Notes under the pieces: model-generated | Databases searched by the model: none | Told to the model about the DNA's origin: nothing | Seen by the model: only the letters and a program-made list of their open reading frames with translations | NCBI RefSeq assembly: GCF_013314895.1 | Contig: NZ_JABTYE010000005.1 | Location: forward strand, 244,770 to 308,769 | Reading direction: 5' to 3' | From: Cupriavidus gilardii | GTDB lineage: Bacteria > Pseudomonadota > Gammaproteobacteria > Burkholderiales > Burkholderiaceae | DNA: 64,000 nt | Translations under genes and position numbers: made by a program | Shown here: piece by piece, positions 29,382 through 38,138 of the stretch | Layout of the letters: every line of letters starts with the position of its first letter | Position numbering within the stretch: position 1 is the first letter of the stretch

Positions 29382-30022
29382 ACGCCGCCAAGTGCCGCGC
29401 GCTGTTTGAAACGCTCAGAGAAACCAACCCGTCGCCCACCACCGAACTCGAGTACAGCTCGCCGTTCGAACTGCTGATCGCCGTGCTGCTGTCGGCGCAG
29501 GCCACCGATGTCGGCGTCAACAAGGCCACCCGCAAGCTGTTCGCGGTCGCCAACACGCCGCAGAAGATCCTGGCGCTGGGCGAGTCCGGCCTGATCGAAT
29601 ACATCAAGACCATCGGCCTGTACAAGACCAAGGCCAAGCATGTGATCGAGACCTGCCGCATCCTGGCCGAGCGTTACAACGGCAAGGTGCCGGCCGATCG
29701 CGAGGCGCTGGAAGGGCTGCCGGGGGTCGGCCGCAAGACCGCCAACGTGGTGCTCAACACCGCCTTCGGCCATCCGACCGTCGCGGTCGACACGCATATC
29801 TTCCGCGTCAGCAACCGCACCGGACTCGCGCCCGGCAAGACCGTGCAGGCCGTCGAGATGAAGCTGCTGGAAGTCGTGCCCGACGAATTCCTGCACGACG
29901 CGCACCACTGGCTGATCCTGCACGGCCGCTATGTCTGCAAGGCGCGCAAGCCCGAATGCTGGCATTGCGCGATCGAGACGTTGTGCGAATACCCGGACAA
30001 GACGCTGCCGCCGCGCCTGTAA
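29378..30022 (+). CDS. nth: Endonuclease III
   Basis: Bifunctional glycosylase/AP lyase for oxidised pyrimidines. The 214 residues contain the helix-hairpin-helix [14 protein letters not shown] with the catalytic Lys, the catalytic Asp in [12 protein letters not shown], and the [4Fe-4S] motif C-x6-C-x2-C-x5-C at the C-terminus ([17 protein letters not shown]). It is translationally coupled to rnfB. The pairing of a redox ferredoxin with an Fe-S DNA repair enzyme is conserved in Burkholderiales and gammaproteobacteria. Confidence 0.96.
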   Translation: MNAAKCRALFETLRETNPSPTTELEYSSPFELLIAVLLSAQATDVGVNKATRKLFAVANTPQKILALGESGLIEYIKTIGLYKTKAKHVIETCRILAERYNGKVPADREALEGLPGVGRKTANVVLNTAFGHPTVAVDTHIFRVSNRTGLAPGKTVQAVEMKLLEVVPDEFLHDAHHWLILHGRYVCKARKPECWHCAIETLCEYPDKTLPPRL

Positions 30023-30053
30023 GCGCGCGCCGGCATCGAGTCCGATCGCACCG

Positions 30054-30641
30054 TCAGACGATGCGGCAGGCCTCGTCGAAGCTCAGGCGCGGATTGCGCG
30101 GGAACAGCTTGTCAGCGTCGCCGTAGCCCAGATTGATCAGGAAGTTGACCGACCACTTGCCGTCCGGGAAGAAGGCGGCATTGACCTTGTCCGCATCGAA
30201 GCCGCCCATCGGGCCGCAATCGAGGCCGAGCGCGCGCGCCGCCAGAATCAGATAGGCGCCCTGCAGCGAGCTGTTGACCAACGCGTCGCGAGCGATCTTC
30301 TGCGGCTGGCCGGCATACCAGGAACGGGCATCCGCATGCGGAAACAGCTTGGGCAGTTGCTCGTGGAATTCGGTATCGAAGGCGACGATCGCGGTCACCG
30401 GGGCCGAGCGGGTCTTGTCGACATTGCCCGGGGACACGCATGCCACCAGCTTCTCCTTCTGCGCCGCGGTCTTGACGAAGACGATGCGGGCCGGCGTGCT
30501 GTTGGCGGCGGTAGGACCGAACTTCATCGTCTCGTACAGCTGGTGCAGCACGGCGTCATCGATCTGCCGGTCCTGCCAGACGTTATGCGTGCGGGCTTCG
30601 GTGAACAGCTGGGCGATGGCGGCCTGGTCGAGCGGTTGCAT
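30054..30641 (-). CDS. Malonic semialdehyde reductase / RutE-HadB-like nitroreductase
   Basis: FMN-dependent nitroreductase-fold protein of 195 residues. The sequence [26 protein letters not shown] and then [17 protein letters not shown] matches the RutE group, which reduces malonic semialdehyde to 3-hydroxypropionate in pyrimidine degradation. The glycine-rich C-terminal block [16 protein letters not shown] is also typical. No other rut genes are adjacent, so a detoxification role for assorted aldehydes or nitro compounds is equally possible. It converges on nth with a 31-bp gap. Confidence 0.85.
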   Translation of the reverse strand: MQPLDQAAIAQLFTEARTHNVWQDRQIDDAVLHQLYETMKFGPTAANSTPARIVFVKTAAQKEKLVACVSPGNVDKTRSAPVTAIVAFDTEFHEQLPKLFPHADARSWYAGQPQKIARDALVNSSLQGAYLILAARALGLDCGPMGGFDADKVNAAFFPDGKWSVNFLINLGYGDADKLFPRNPRLSFDEACRIV

Positions 30642-30725
30642 GCGGATTCCTCGGGGAAGTATGGGAAAGGGCGCATTCTACCGACGCGCCCTGCCCGCGC
30701 CACGCCACGGATTTCAGCAAGCCGT

Positions 30726-31658
30726 TCAATTTTGTTGTACAGGCTCCCGCGCCGTACCCTTGCGCGTCAACCACAGCACGCCGGCCAGGATCAGCCCGCC
30801 GCCGATGGCCTGGGCCATGCCGATCTGCTCGCCCAGCAACAGCGCCGCCAGCAGCACCGTGACCACCGGCTCGAGCGTGGACAGCATCGAGGCCTGCGCC
30901 GCCCCGAGCCGCTGCAGGCCGGCGAAGAAGGTCAGGATGGCCAGTACCGTCGACAGCAGCGCGATCGCCGCCAGCGCCAGCCAGCCGCCGGCATCGGCCG
31001 GAAATTGCGGCGGCATGCCTGCGGTGGCACGGGCCAGCGCGGCGCCGACATAGACTACGGCGGCGGCCGTGCAGACGATGGTGGTCGTTGCCACCGGATG
31101 CACCCCGGGCGTCAGTCGCGCGCCGACGATGATGTAGACCGAATAGATCAGCGCCGACGCCAGCCCGAGGCCGATGCCCAGCGCGCTGCCTTCGCCTCCG
31201 CCGACCGTCAGGCCGGCACCGACCGAGCACAGCACCAGCGCGGTGACCGCCGCGCCGGTCAGTTTCTCCTTCAGGAACAGCGCCGCCATCACGGTGACGA
31301 AAACCGGATACAAGTACAGCAGCAAGGCCACCAGGCTGGCCTGAGCATGGTTCAGCGCGCTGAAGAAGCAGAAGGACTGGCCGACATAGCCGATGCCGCC
31401 CATCGCCGCCAGCGCCAGCACACGCCGCCACGGCGGCAACGCGATCCGTTGCCAGCGCATCACCGCCGCCAGCGCGATCGCAGCCAGCACGAACCGCACC
31501 GACAGCAGGCCATAGACGTCCGCGCCGGCGTCATAGGCAAAGCGGGCGAAGATCGCCATCGCGCCGAAGGCGCTGGCCGAGATGGCGATCAGCAGCACGC
31601 CGGCGAGCTTGTCGCCGGCGTGCCGCAGCGGGGTCGATGAGCGTGGGGATGCGGTCAT
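30726..31658 (-). CDS. EamA/DMT-family transporter
   Basis: A 310-residue inner-membrane protein with about ten hydrophobic helices in two EamA repeats. The first includes ASAFGAMAIFARFAYDAGAD, and the second ends with the family-typical GAAQASMLSTLEPVVTVLLAALLLGE. Such proteins usually export amino acids or metabolites; the substrate is unknown. It precedes the reductase gene on the same strand with an 84-bp gap. Confidence 0.88.
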   Translation of the reverse strand: MTASPRSSTPLRHAGDKLAGVLLIAISASAFGAMAIFARFAYDAGADVYGLLSVRFVLAAIALAAVMRWQRIALPPWRRVLALAAMGGIGYVGQSFCFFSALNHAQASLVALLLYLYPVFVTVMAALFLKEKLTGAAVTALVLCSVGAGLTVGGGEGSALGIGLGLASALIYSVYIIVGARLTPGVHPVATTTIVCTAAAVVYVGAALARATAGMPPQFPADAGGWLALAAIALLSTVLAILTFFAGLQRLGAAQASMLSTLEPVVTVLLAALLLGEQIGMAQAIGGGLILAGVLWLTRKGTAREPVQQN

Positions 31659-31779
31659 GGAGCAGGCCGGCCCTCAGGAGGTCGAACGATCCCGCATTCT
31701 AGTCGGCATGCGGCCCCTGCGGCACAGTACCACCCCCCTCCATCGTGCCGGGCCGTCGGCAGGGGCGCGGGCCCTCGTT

Positions 31780-31785
31780 TACAAT
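31780..31785 (+). promoter_or_regulatory. Candidate -10 box (TACAAT) for the DUF1841 gene
   Basis: GTTTACAATC ends 10 bases before the ATG at 31796, in the same arrangement as before the RpfE-like gene. No good -35 is visible. Confidence 0.4.
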
Positions 31786-31795
31786 CGCCCCCATC

Positions 31796-32227
31796 ATGTT
31801 CAATCCCTCCCGTGAAGAAGTCCGCCGGTTCTTTTGCGAAGCCTGGCGCAAGCAAGGCGCCAACGAAGTGCTGACGCCCCTCGAGGCCATTGCCGTCGAC
31901 TGGATGCGCGCCCACCCCGAATATCACGACCAGTTGGCCGATGCCGAGGCGGCGATCGTCGAGGAATTCACGCCCGAGCGCGGGCAGACCAATCCCTTCC
32001 TGCATCTGGCCATGCATCTGTCGATCGCCGAGCAGGTGTCGGTCGACCAGCCCCGCGGCATCCGGCAGGCATTCGAACAGCTGGCGCGCCGGCTCGATTC
32101 GCCGCATGAGGCACACCATCAGATGATGGAATGCCTTGGCGAAATGCTGTGGCAATCGCAACGCAGCGGGTTGCCGCCCGACGGCGAGCAATATATCGCC
32201 TGCGTGCAACGCCGCGCGCGCGGCTGA
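31796..32227 (+). CDS. DUF1841 family protein
   Basis: A soluble 143-residue protein of unknown function widespread in betaproteobacteria. Recognisable family blocks are MFNPSREEVRRFFCEAWRK, DWMRAHPEYHDQL and QTNPFLHLAMHLSIAEQVSVDQPRGIR. His-rich positions (HLAMHL, HEAHHQMMECLGEMLW) could bind metal, which is only inference. The start is the ATG at 31796. Confidence 0.88.
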   Translation: MFNPSREEVRRFFCEAWRKQGANEVLTPLEAIAVDWMRAHPEYHDQLADAEAAIVEEFTPERGQTNPFLHLAMHLSIAEQVSVDQPRGIRQAFEQLARRLDSPHEAHHQMMECLGEMLWQSQRSGLPPDGEQYIACVQRRARG

Positions 32228-32394
32228 TTTGCGCGGCCCTTGCGGTTGAATCCCGGGGCGCAGTCCGCCGCGGTCGGCCCGGCGGCCGTACAAATCGTCA
32301 CAGCCAGCCCTCCCCCGGGCGTGCTAGGCTTTGGCGCGTTGCCATTCCGGGGCGGTGCCATGCGTCATATCCGGCACGCCCGCCAAAATTTCCG

Positions 32395-33717
32395 ATGATG
32401 TCGTTGCTCCGAACCCCGTCCGCGGGCCGTCGGCCGCGCCTGCGCGCGCCCGCGGCAGCCGTCTCCTTCGCCCTCGCCGCGTTGTGCGCGCCCTCCGCTC
32501 ACGCCGCGATCGCGCTGCTGCAGCCGCCGCGCGTGCTGGACGGCGCGCAGCCGCTGCGGCTGACACTGCTGGTGACCGCCGACACGGCCAACCGCAGCTA
32601 TCTGGTCCCGGATACGCTGGAAGTGGTGGCCTCCCCGGAAATGCTCGCGCCGGTGCGCATCACGATGCGCCGGATCACGCCGGGGCCCGCCACGGTGCGC
32701 CTGCGCCGGGGCGAGAATCGCACCATCCAGTATCAGGGCGAGATTCCGCCGAGCCTGCGCGGCCAGATCCGGCTCGATCCGGTCGGCATCGATGCCGCGC
32801 CGGTGCTGGTGACGCTGAACCAGTCGGGGGTCACGCCGCCGGCCACCGCGGCGACGCCGTCCACCTCCGCAGCGCCGGCCGCCGCGTCTGCCGCGCCGGC
32901 AGACGAGGCCGATCAGCAGGCGGATGTCGCGGCGACGCCGGTCGAGTCCGTGATCCAGCCGAAGGGAACGGGCCAGCCCCTCTACGATCAGCCGATCCTG
33001 ACCGGGGGCAGCCGGCTGACCTTCAACGATCCGATGTACTACGCCGTCGGTGCACACGGCGGCGCCAACGCCAAGTTCCAGTTCAGCTTCAAGTACCGGA
33101 TCTTCGAGGGCCGCGACCCGAACTCGCGCTACTGGCTGGACAACCTGTATCTGGGCTACACGCAGTTCTCGCTGTGGGATCTGTCGGAGGAATCGAAGCC
33201 CTTCCACGACACCAACTACCGGCCCAGCATCTTCTATTACCTGTCCGATACCGGCGTGCGCAATCGCTGGATCAGCCGGCTGTCGGTGGCCACCGGCCTC
33301 GAGCACGAGTCGAACGGCCGCGACGGCGATCAGTCGCGCAGCATCAATACGCTGTTCCTGAAGCCGACCTTCCACTTCGGCGAAACCAACGACTGGCACT
33401 GGACCGTGACGCCCAAGCTCTACTACTACCTGGAGAAGAGCGACAACAGCGATATCGCACGTTACCGCGGCTATATGGATCTGCGGGTCGCCTACGGCAA
33501 ACCCGACTCGTGGGAGCTGGCGGCGACGGTGCGCAAGGGTACCCGCCAGTGGTACGGGAGCGTCGATGCGCAGTTCACCTACCCGATGGGCCGGCTGATA
33601 CCGGGCACCGCCGGCTATCTGATGGCGGGCTATTTCGTCGGCTATGGCGAGAGCCTGCTCGACTACAACCGCAAGACGCCCTGGCAGTTCCGCATCGGCT
33701 ATTCGCTGAACCGCTGA
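32395..33717 (+). CDS. Outer-membrane phospholipase A1 (PldA-like) with N-terminal extension
   Basis: Outer-membrane beta-barrel lipase of 440 residues. A signal peptide ends at SAHA near residue 38. A beta-rich segment of about 120 residues follows (LLQPPRVLDGAQPLRLTLLV), then an Ala/Thr/Pro linker and the barrel from about residue 190. The OMPLA active-site region is clear: GLEHESNGRDGDQSRSIN holds the His-x-Ser dyad and the calcium-binding Ser. The barrel ends in a strand PWQFRIGYSLNR. E. coli PldA is about 290 residues, so the N-terminal domain is extra. The start is ATG 32395; ATG 32398 is equivalent. Confidence 0.9.
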   Translation: MMSLLRTPSAGRRPRLRAPAAAVSFALAALCAPSAHAAIALLQPPRVLDGAQPLRLTLLVTADTANRSYLVPDTLEVVASPEMLAPVRITMRRITPGPATVRLRRGENRTIQYQGEIPPSLRGQIRLDPVGIDAAPVLVTLNQSGVTPPATAATPSTSAAPAAASAAPADEADQQADVAATPVESVIQPKGTGQPLYDQPILTGGSRLTFNDPMYYAVGAHGGANAKFQFSFKYRIFEGRDPNSRYWLDNLYLGYTQFSLWDLSEESKPFHDTNYRPSIFYYLSDTGVRNRWISRLSVATGLEHESNGRDGDQSRSINTLFLKPTFHFGETNDWHWTVTPKLYYYLEKSDNSDIARYRGYMDLRVAYGKPDSWELAATVRKGTRQWYGSVDAQFTYPMGRLIPGTAGYLMAGYFVGYGESLLDYNRKTPWQFRIGYSLNR

Positions 33718-33735
33718 ACCGCTGAACCGCTGAGC
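33704..33735. repeat. 8-bp tandem repeat across the pldA-like stop codon
   Basis: Three perfect copies of CGCTGAAC and one CGCTGAGC run through the end of the phospholipase gene. The TGA stop at 33715-33717 lies inside the array. Because the unit is 8 bp, a change of copy number would alter the extreme C-terminus. Confidence 0.85.
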
Positions 33736-33786
33736 CTCTGTGCCGCCGGGCTGCTGAGCCGGGGACCCGCTCCCGCTACCGGAGCG

Positions 33787-34203
33787 TCATCCGCCGAGCG
33801 GCTTGCCGCTCGCCTTCAGCCGCGCGTTGGCAACGGCGGCGGAGAACTGTCCGATGCCATGCCAACCGGTGGCGCGGCCCAGCTTCTTGCCGCGGTGGAA
33901 GAACATGAACACCGGGATACCGTACAGCCCGAAGCGCCGTCCCAGCGCCGGATAGGTGTAGACGTCGGCATGCAGCCAGTGCAGCTTCATCTCGCGCAGC
34001 GGCTCCGGATTCGCGAGCATGGCCTTCTTCGCCATCTCGCAGTTGTAGCAGTCCGCGCCCCAGAAGAACACGCAGACCAGCTCGTCGCCCGCCGCGGCAA
34101 GCGCGTCGTCGATGCTGTCATGATCGACCTCGCGCATGCCGAAGGTGTCGAACGCGCGGTGATCGGTGTGGGGCGCCGGCGCTGAGCCGAACGGATAAGG
34201 CAT
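33787..34203 (-). CDS. Thioredoxin-fold protein downstream of grpE
   Basis: A 138-residue cytoplasmic protein with a thioredoxin fold: CVFFWGADCYNCEMAKKAM carries a CxxC pair (CYNC), and YGIPVFMFFHRGKKLGR contains the cis-Pro position. The start is the ATG at 34203, preceded by GTGGAGGAATGCG with GGAGGA at ideal distance. An in-frame ATG at 34263 lacks this. It follows grpE on the same strand, separated by a terminator-like hairpin. The role is probably redox repair linked to heat shock, by context only. Confidence 0.85.
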   Translation of the reverse strand: MPYPFGSAPAPHTDHRAFDTFGMREVDHDSIDDALAAAGDELVCVFFWGADCYNCEMAKKAMLANPEPLREMKLHWLHADVYTYPALGRRFGLYGIPVFMFFHRGKKLGRATGWHGIGQFSAAVANARLKASGKPLGG

Positions 34204-34214
34204 CGCATTCCTCC

Positions 34215-34253
34215 ACAAAAGAGAACGCCCGGAGCCGAAGCGGCGCCGGGCGT
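34215..34253 (-). terminator. Terminator-like hairpin between grpE and the thioredoxin-fold gene
   Basis: On the minus strand ACGCCCGG (34253-34246) pairs with CCGGGCGT (34232-34225), followed by TCTCTTTTG. It probably stops part of the grpE transcripts, lowering expression of the downstream gene. Confidence 0.6.
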
Positions 34254-34292
34254 GGCTGCGCATCGGTGGCGGGCCGGTCTGCCCGCCGACGC

Positions 34293-34892
34293 TTACTTCG
34301 GCGCAGCCACCGTCACCAGGGCCGGCCGCAGGACCCGGTCCGCGATCAGATAGCCGCGCTGCAGCACGGCCACCACGGTGTTCGGTTCCTGCTCCGACGG
34401 CACCATCGAAATCGCCTGGTGCCGATGCGGGTCGAACTTCTCGCCGACCGGATTCAGTTCGACCATGCGGCCCTTCTCGAACGCGCTGGCCAGCTGCTTG
34501 GCGGTCAGCTCCACCCCCTCGCGCAGCTTGGCGATATCGCCCGAGCCATCGGCCAGCGCAGCCTGCAGGCTGTCCATCACCGGCAGCAGATGCTCGGCAA
34601 AGCTTTCGATGGCGAACTTGTGGGCCTTGGCCACGTCTTCCTGCGCGCGGCGCCGGATGTTTTCGGCCTCGGCCACCGCCCGCAGGTACATGTCGTAATG
34701 CTCGCGTGCCTTGGCTTCCTGTTCCGCCAATTGGGCGGCCAGCTGTGCCGCCGGCTGGCTCGCCACGTCATCCGCGGCGGCGGGCTCGGCCGTCTGAGGG
34801 GGCGTGGCCGATTGCGCGGCTTGCGCTTCGGCGGCCTGGTCTGCGGGCGAGGTCGGCGGCGTGTTGGATGGCGTTTGCTTCTGGTCTTCCAT
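34293..34892 (-). CDS. grpE: GrpE, nucleotide exchange factor of DnaK
   Basis: Promotes ADP release from DnaK. The 199-residue protein has a disordered Ala/Gln/Pro N-terminus, a long helix ([25 protein letters not shown], the dimerisation region) and a C-terminal beta domain ([15 protein letters not shown], then [20 protein letters not shown]). The start is the ATG at 34892 ([10 protein letters not shown]). dnaK and dnaJ are not downstream, unlike the arrangement usual in relatives. A sigma-32-like promoter lies upstream. Confidence 0.96.
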   Translation of the reverse strand: MEDQKQTPSNTPPTSPADQAAEAQAAQSATPPQTAEPAAADDVASQPAAQLAAQLAEQEAKAREHYDMYLRAVAEAENIRRRAQEDVAKAHKFAIESFAEHLLPVMDSLQAALADGSGDIAKLREGVELTAKQLASAFEKGRMVELNPVGEKFDPHRHQAISMVPSEQEPNTVVAVLQRGYLIADRVLRPALVTVAAPK

Positions 34893-34964
34893 GTCGATCC
34901 GTTTCAGAACAAGTTGCGGCCGCACGTGGCGGTCCGCCTGGGGTCAATCGGAATTCAGCTGGCA

Positions 34965-34992
34965 ACTGGTGGCGCCAAGCCGATATTTCAAG
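34965..34992 (-). promoter_or_regulatory. Candidate heat-shock (sigma-32) promoter of grpE
   Basis: On the minus strand, CTTGAA (34992-34987) is followed by 14 bp and CCACCAGT (34972-34965), compared with CTTGAA-N13/14-CCCCATNT. The -35 is perfect and the -10 only partial. The position, about 75 bp before the grpE ATG, fits. Confidence 0.4.
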
Positions 34993-35056
34993 AGCGGATG
35001 GACATCTGCAGGAAACATCAGCTTACAAACTTAAACCAGTGCTGCGGGAAGTGAAA

Positions 35057-35085
35057 TTGCTTTGCTGCAGTGCAACTTCTAAGAT
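35057..35085 (+). promoter_or_regulatory. Candidate promoter of the 61-residue membrane protein gene
   Basis: TTGCTT (35057-35062), a 17-bp spacer and TAAGAT (35080-35085) point at the small gene starting at 35156. They sit in an unusually AT-rich stretch. Confidence 0.4.
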
Positions 35086-35155
35086 AAATCGAAAAAAGCG
35101 ACAAAACTGCCGGGGTGTCGTCCCATATTGAAGTTTTTCCAGCCGGGGTAAGGCC

Positions 35156-35341
35156 ATGCGCAAGCTGCCGAAGCCGTCCAACAAAACGCCGAAGTTCTCG
35201 CTGTTCACGCTGCTGGTTCTTCTTTCGCTTGCGGCCCTGACCGTCTTCATCTGGCTCTCCGACGGCCTGACCCCACACGACAGCGTGGCCGGGGGCGCCG
35301 ATCCTGCGCTGAGCCAATACATCATCCAGTACTCCCGCTGA
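35156..35341 (+). CDS. Small single-span membrane protein
   Basis: A 61-residue protein with a basic N-terminus (MRKLPKPSNKTPKF) and one hydrophobic helix (about residues 15-35, FTLLVLLSLAALTVFIW). A short polar C-terminus probably lies in the periplasm. GGGGTAAGG sits just before the ATG and a plausible promoter upstream, so it is likely expressed. It lies alone on the plus strand between grpE and hslR. No family recognised. Confidence 0.65.
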   Translation: MRKLPKPSNKTPKFSLFTLLVLLSLAALTVFIWLSDGLTPHDSVAGGADPALSQYIIQYSR

Positions 35342-35375
35342 AAGCCGAGCAGGCCACGCCGGCCCTGGCAGCGCC

Positions 35376-35771
35376 TCACCGTTTCAGATGCTCGATGCGG
35401 CGGCGGTCCCGCTTGGTCGGACGCCCCTGCAATTGCGACGCGGGCTCGACATGGAGCCGCCGCCGCTCGGCCTCCGCAGCACGCCCCTTGCGGCTTTCCT
35501 CGGTTTCCTCATAGAGCGTCTGGGCCACCGAAGCGGGTCCGCGGGCCGGCGCGACGCCTTTGACCACCAGCTCCCAGCGCTGCTGGTGCGCCTCGATGCG
35601 GATGGTGTCGCCCGGCTTGACCTCGCGCGAATTCTTGCATGGCTGGCCATTGACCTCCACCCGCCCGCGCTCGACGGCTTCGGCCGCCAGCGAGCGCGTC
35701 TTGAAGAAGCGCGCGCACCACAGCCATTTGTCGATCCGCTGGCGCGCATCGGCTTCGTACGACGGATTCAT
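35376..35771 (-). CDS. hslR: S4-domain heat-shock RNA-binding protein (Hsp15-like)
   Basis: A 131-residue protein like Hsp15, which binds stalled 50S subunits carrying peptidyl-tRNA after heat shock. The S4 domain is clear: [31 protein letters not shown] and then KPGDTIRI. A basic C-terminal tail follows ([29 protein letters not shown] region). Its ATG overlaps the hemH stop by 4 bp, so the two are translationally coupled. Confidence 0.9.
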   Translation of the reverse strand: MNPSYEADARQRIDKWLWCARFFKTRSLAAEAVERGRVEVNGQPCKNSREVKPGDTIRIEAHQQRWELVVKGVAPARGPASVAQTLYEETEESRKGRAAEAERRRLHVEPASQLQGRPTKRDRRRIEHLKR

Positions 35772-36883
35772 GCCGCGGCCCCCCTTGCCTGCGCCAGCGA
35801 GCGCCTGGCCTCCAGTTCGTGCGCATGCGGCAGCCGCAACGGCCAGCCCTGCATATGCTGCAGCGCGATCTCCGACAGCGCGGTAATCCAGAACGGCGCG
35901 TCGTTCAGGCAGGGAATGAAGTGAAACTCCTTGCCGCCGGCCACCTTGAACTCGGACTGCCCTTCCATCGCGATCTCTTCCAGCGTCTCGATGCAGTCGG
36001 CCGGAAAGCCCGGGCAGAATACGTCCACCCGCGCGGTGCCGACCTTGCCCAGCTCGGTCAGCGTCGGCGCGGTATAGGGCTGCAACCACTCCGCCTTGCC
36101 GAAGCGCGACTGGAAGGTGACCTGGTACTGGCCTGGCTGCAGCCCGAGCGCCTCGCCGAGCATGCGGCCGGTCTTCAGGCATTCGCAGTGATACGGATCG
36201 CCCAGTTCCAGCGTGCGCCGCGGCACGCCGTGAAAGGACAGGATCAACCGGTCGCCGCGCGCGAAATCCGGCGCGCCGTGCTGGGCCCAGTAGGCGCCGA
36301 CCTGCTGATGCAGCGCCCCCAGATAGGCCGGATGATCGTGGAAATGTTTGACCAGCCGCAGTTCAGGCTGATTGCGCCATTCGCCCAGCACGCGAAACAG
36401 TTCGTCGAAGGCGGTCGCGGTGGTGGTGCCGGAATATTGCGGGTACATCGGCAGCGCCAGGATGCGCTCGCAGCCCTGGCGCCGCAGCGCCTCCATCACC
36501 GAGGGGATCGACGGGTTGCCGTAGCGCATCGCGCAGGCCACCGTCACGTCATGTCCCTGCTGGGCCAGCAGCTGCTGCAGCGCATGCGCCTGGCGTTCGG
36601 TATGGACCAGCAGCGGCGAGCCGGTGCGGTGCGCCTCGCGCAGCCAGATCGATTCGTACTTCAGCGCCGACGCGCGCGAGCGCAGCGGCAGGATCAGACC
36701 GTACAGCACCGGCAGCCAGGCCGCGCGCGGAATCTCGACCACGCGCGGATCGGACAGGAACTGCTTCAGGTAGCGGCCGACCGCCTTCGGGGTCGGCTCG
36801 TCGGGCGTGCCAAGGTTGATCAGCAGGATCGCCGTGCGCGGCGCCTGCCCATGCCGATAGGCCGGTTCTGCGGTAAAGGTCAT
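35768..36883 (-). CDS. hemH: Ferrochelatase
   Basis: Last enzyme of protoheme synthesis, inserting ferrous iron into protoporphyrin IX. The 371 residues include [22 protein letters not shown] at the N-terminus, the active-site His in [10 protein letters not shown], and the conserved acidic helix [17 protein letters not shown]. The start is the ATG at 36883 ([10 protein letters not shown]); a longer frame has a non-conserved prefix. It sits between hrcA and hslR in a heat-shock-associated cluster. Confidence 0.96.
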   Translation of the reverse strand: MTFTAEPAYRHGQAPRTAILLINLGTPDEPTPKAVGRYLKQFLSDPRVVEIPRAAWLPVLYGLILPLRSRASALKYESIWLREAHRTGSPLLVHTERQAHALQQLLAQQGHDVTVACAMRYGNPSIPSVMEALRRQGCERILALPMYPQYSGTTTATAFDELFRVLGEWRNQPELRLVKHFHDHPAYLGALHQQVGAYWAQHGAPDFARGDRLILSFHGVPRRTLELGDPYHCECLKTGRMLGEALGLQPGQYQVTFQSRFGKAEWLQPYTAPTLTELGKVGTARVDVFCPGFPADCIETLEEIAMEGQSEFKVAGGKEFHFIPCLNDAPFWITALSEIALQHMQGWPLRLPHAHELEARRSLAQARGAAA

Positions 36884-36998
36884 AAGGATTCCGGTATCGC
36901 CGGGGCGCCGCCGCCGAGCGCATGGCACCGGCGAGGCCGCCCGGCCGCGCCGCGAAGGCCGCCATCTGGCTGGGGGCGGGGTCCGGCCCTCGCCGCCA

Positions 36999-38036
36999 TC
37001 AGTTCTGGCTGCTCAGCGCGCTCGACAGCAGCCGCGCAGTGATATCGACGATCGGGATCACCCGGTCATAGGCCATCCGCGTGGGGCCGATCACGCCGAG
37101 CGTGCCGACGATCTGGCCGTCGACCTCGTACGGGGCGGTGATCACCGCCATGTCCTCGAGCGGCACCAGCCGGCTCTCGCCGCCGATGAAGATCTGCACG
37201 CCCTCGGCATGGCTAGACACGTCCAGCAGCTGCAGCAGGCTGGTCTTGTGCTCGAACACGTCGAACAGCCGGCGCAGCTTGTCCATGCTCGAGGCCAGGT
37301 CCTCGACTTCGAGCAGCTTGCGTTCGCCGGAGATATAGACCTGCTCGTCCTCGTCCGCCATCGCGCTGCTGCCGGCCTCGACCGCGGCCTGCATCAGCTC
37401 GGACATGTCGATGCGCAGAGCCTTCAGCTCGTCGCGCAGCCGCTCGCGCACCGTGTCGAAGCGCATGCCCGCGTAATGCGTGTTGATGAAATTGGCCGCC
37501 TCCACCAGCTGCGACGCGCTGTAGGGCAGTTCGGTCTGAATGATGCGATTCTGCACGTCGCCTTCGGGCGTCACGATGATCAGCAGGATGCGCTTGTCGG
37601 ACAGGCGCATGAATTCGATCTGCCGGAAGGCCTGTGCGCGGCGCGGGGTCATCACCACGCCGGCAAACTGCGACAGGTTCGACAGCGTGCGCGCGGCCGT
37701 GGTGATCATCCGCTGCGGGCTTTGCTCCTGCGCGCCCAGTTCGCCCTGGATCAGCCCGGCCAGCTTGGTGCGGTCGAACTGGTTGTCGAGCGGCTGGGCC
37801 GTCAGCATGGTATCGACGAACAACCGGTAGCCGCGCGGGGTCGGGATGCGTCCGGCCGACGTGTGCGGGCTGGCGATGAAGCCCATCTCCTCCAGGTCCG
37901 ACATCACGTTGCGGATGGTCGCCGGCGACAGGTCCAGACCGGAGTATTTCGACAGCGTACGCGAGCCGACCGGCTGCCCTTCGGCGATGTAGCGCTCGAT
38001 CAGGGTCTTGAGAAGGGTTTTCGCTCGTTCGTCCAT
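36999..38036 (-). CDS. hrcA: HrcA, heat-inducible transcription repressor
   Basis: Repressor that binds CIRCE elements and is activated by GroEL. The 345-residue protein has the N-terminal winged helix ([21 protein letters not shown], then [21 protein letters not shown], then [18 protein letters not shown]) and the long C-terminal HrcA domain ending [20 protein letters not shown]. It is divergent from nadK across 102 bp. No good CIRCE element is seen here. Confidence 0.96.
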   Translation of the reverse strand: MDERAKTLLKTLIERYIAEGQPVGSRTLSKYSGLDLSPATIRNVMSDLEEMGFIASPHTSAGRIPTPRGYRLFVDTMLTAQPLDNQFDRTKLAGLIQGELGAQEQSPQRMITTAARTLSNLSQFAGVVMTPRRAQAFRQIEFMRLSDKRILLIIVTPEGDVQNRIIQTELPYSASQLVEAANFINTHYAGMRFDTVRERLRDELKALRIDMSELMQAAVEAGSSAMADEDEQVYISGERKLLEVEDLASSMDKLRRLFDVFEHKTSLLQLLDVSSHAEGVQIFIGGESRLVPLEDMAVITAPYEVDGQIVGTLGVIGPTRMAYDRVIPIVDITARLLSSALSSQN

Positions 38037-38102
38037 GGTGTCCCGATTTTACGCAAGTTTTGCGCGCTGGGGCTCGCGCTGGCACTCGCCCCCGGGCCCG
38101 TG

Positions 38103-38132
38103 CTGACAATGGTCATGGCGGTATGGTCTAAT
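38103..38132 (+). promoter_or_regulatory. nadK promoter, predicted leaderless start
   Basis: CTGACA (38103-38108), an 18-bp spacer and TCTAAT (38127-38132) end six bases before the nadK ATG at 38139. Transcription would start at or within a base or two of the start codon, and no Shine-Dalgarno sequence is present. Confidence 0.55.
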
Positions 38133-38138
38133 CCGGGC

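Noticed and set aside
38079..38106. CIRCE-like dyad in the hrcA-nadK intergenic region
   Set aside because: CTGGCACTC and CCGTGCTGA match the CIRCE halves at only 13 of 18 positions and with a 10-bp instead of 9-bp spacer, so it is too weak to call.
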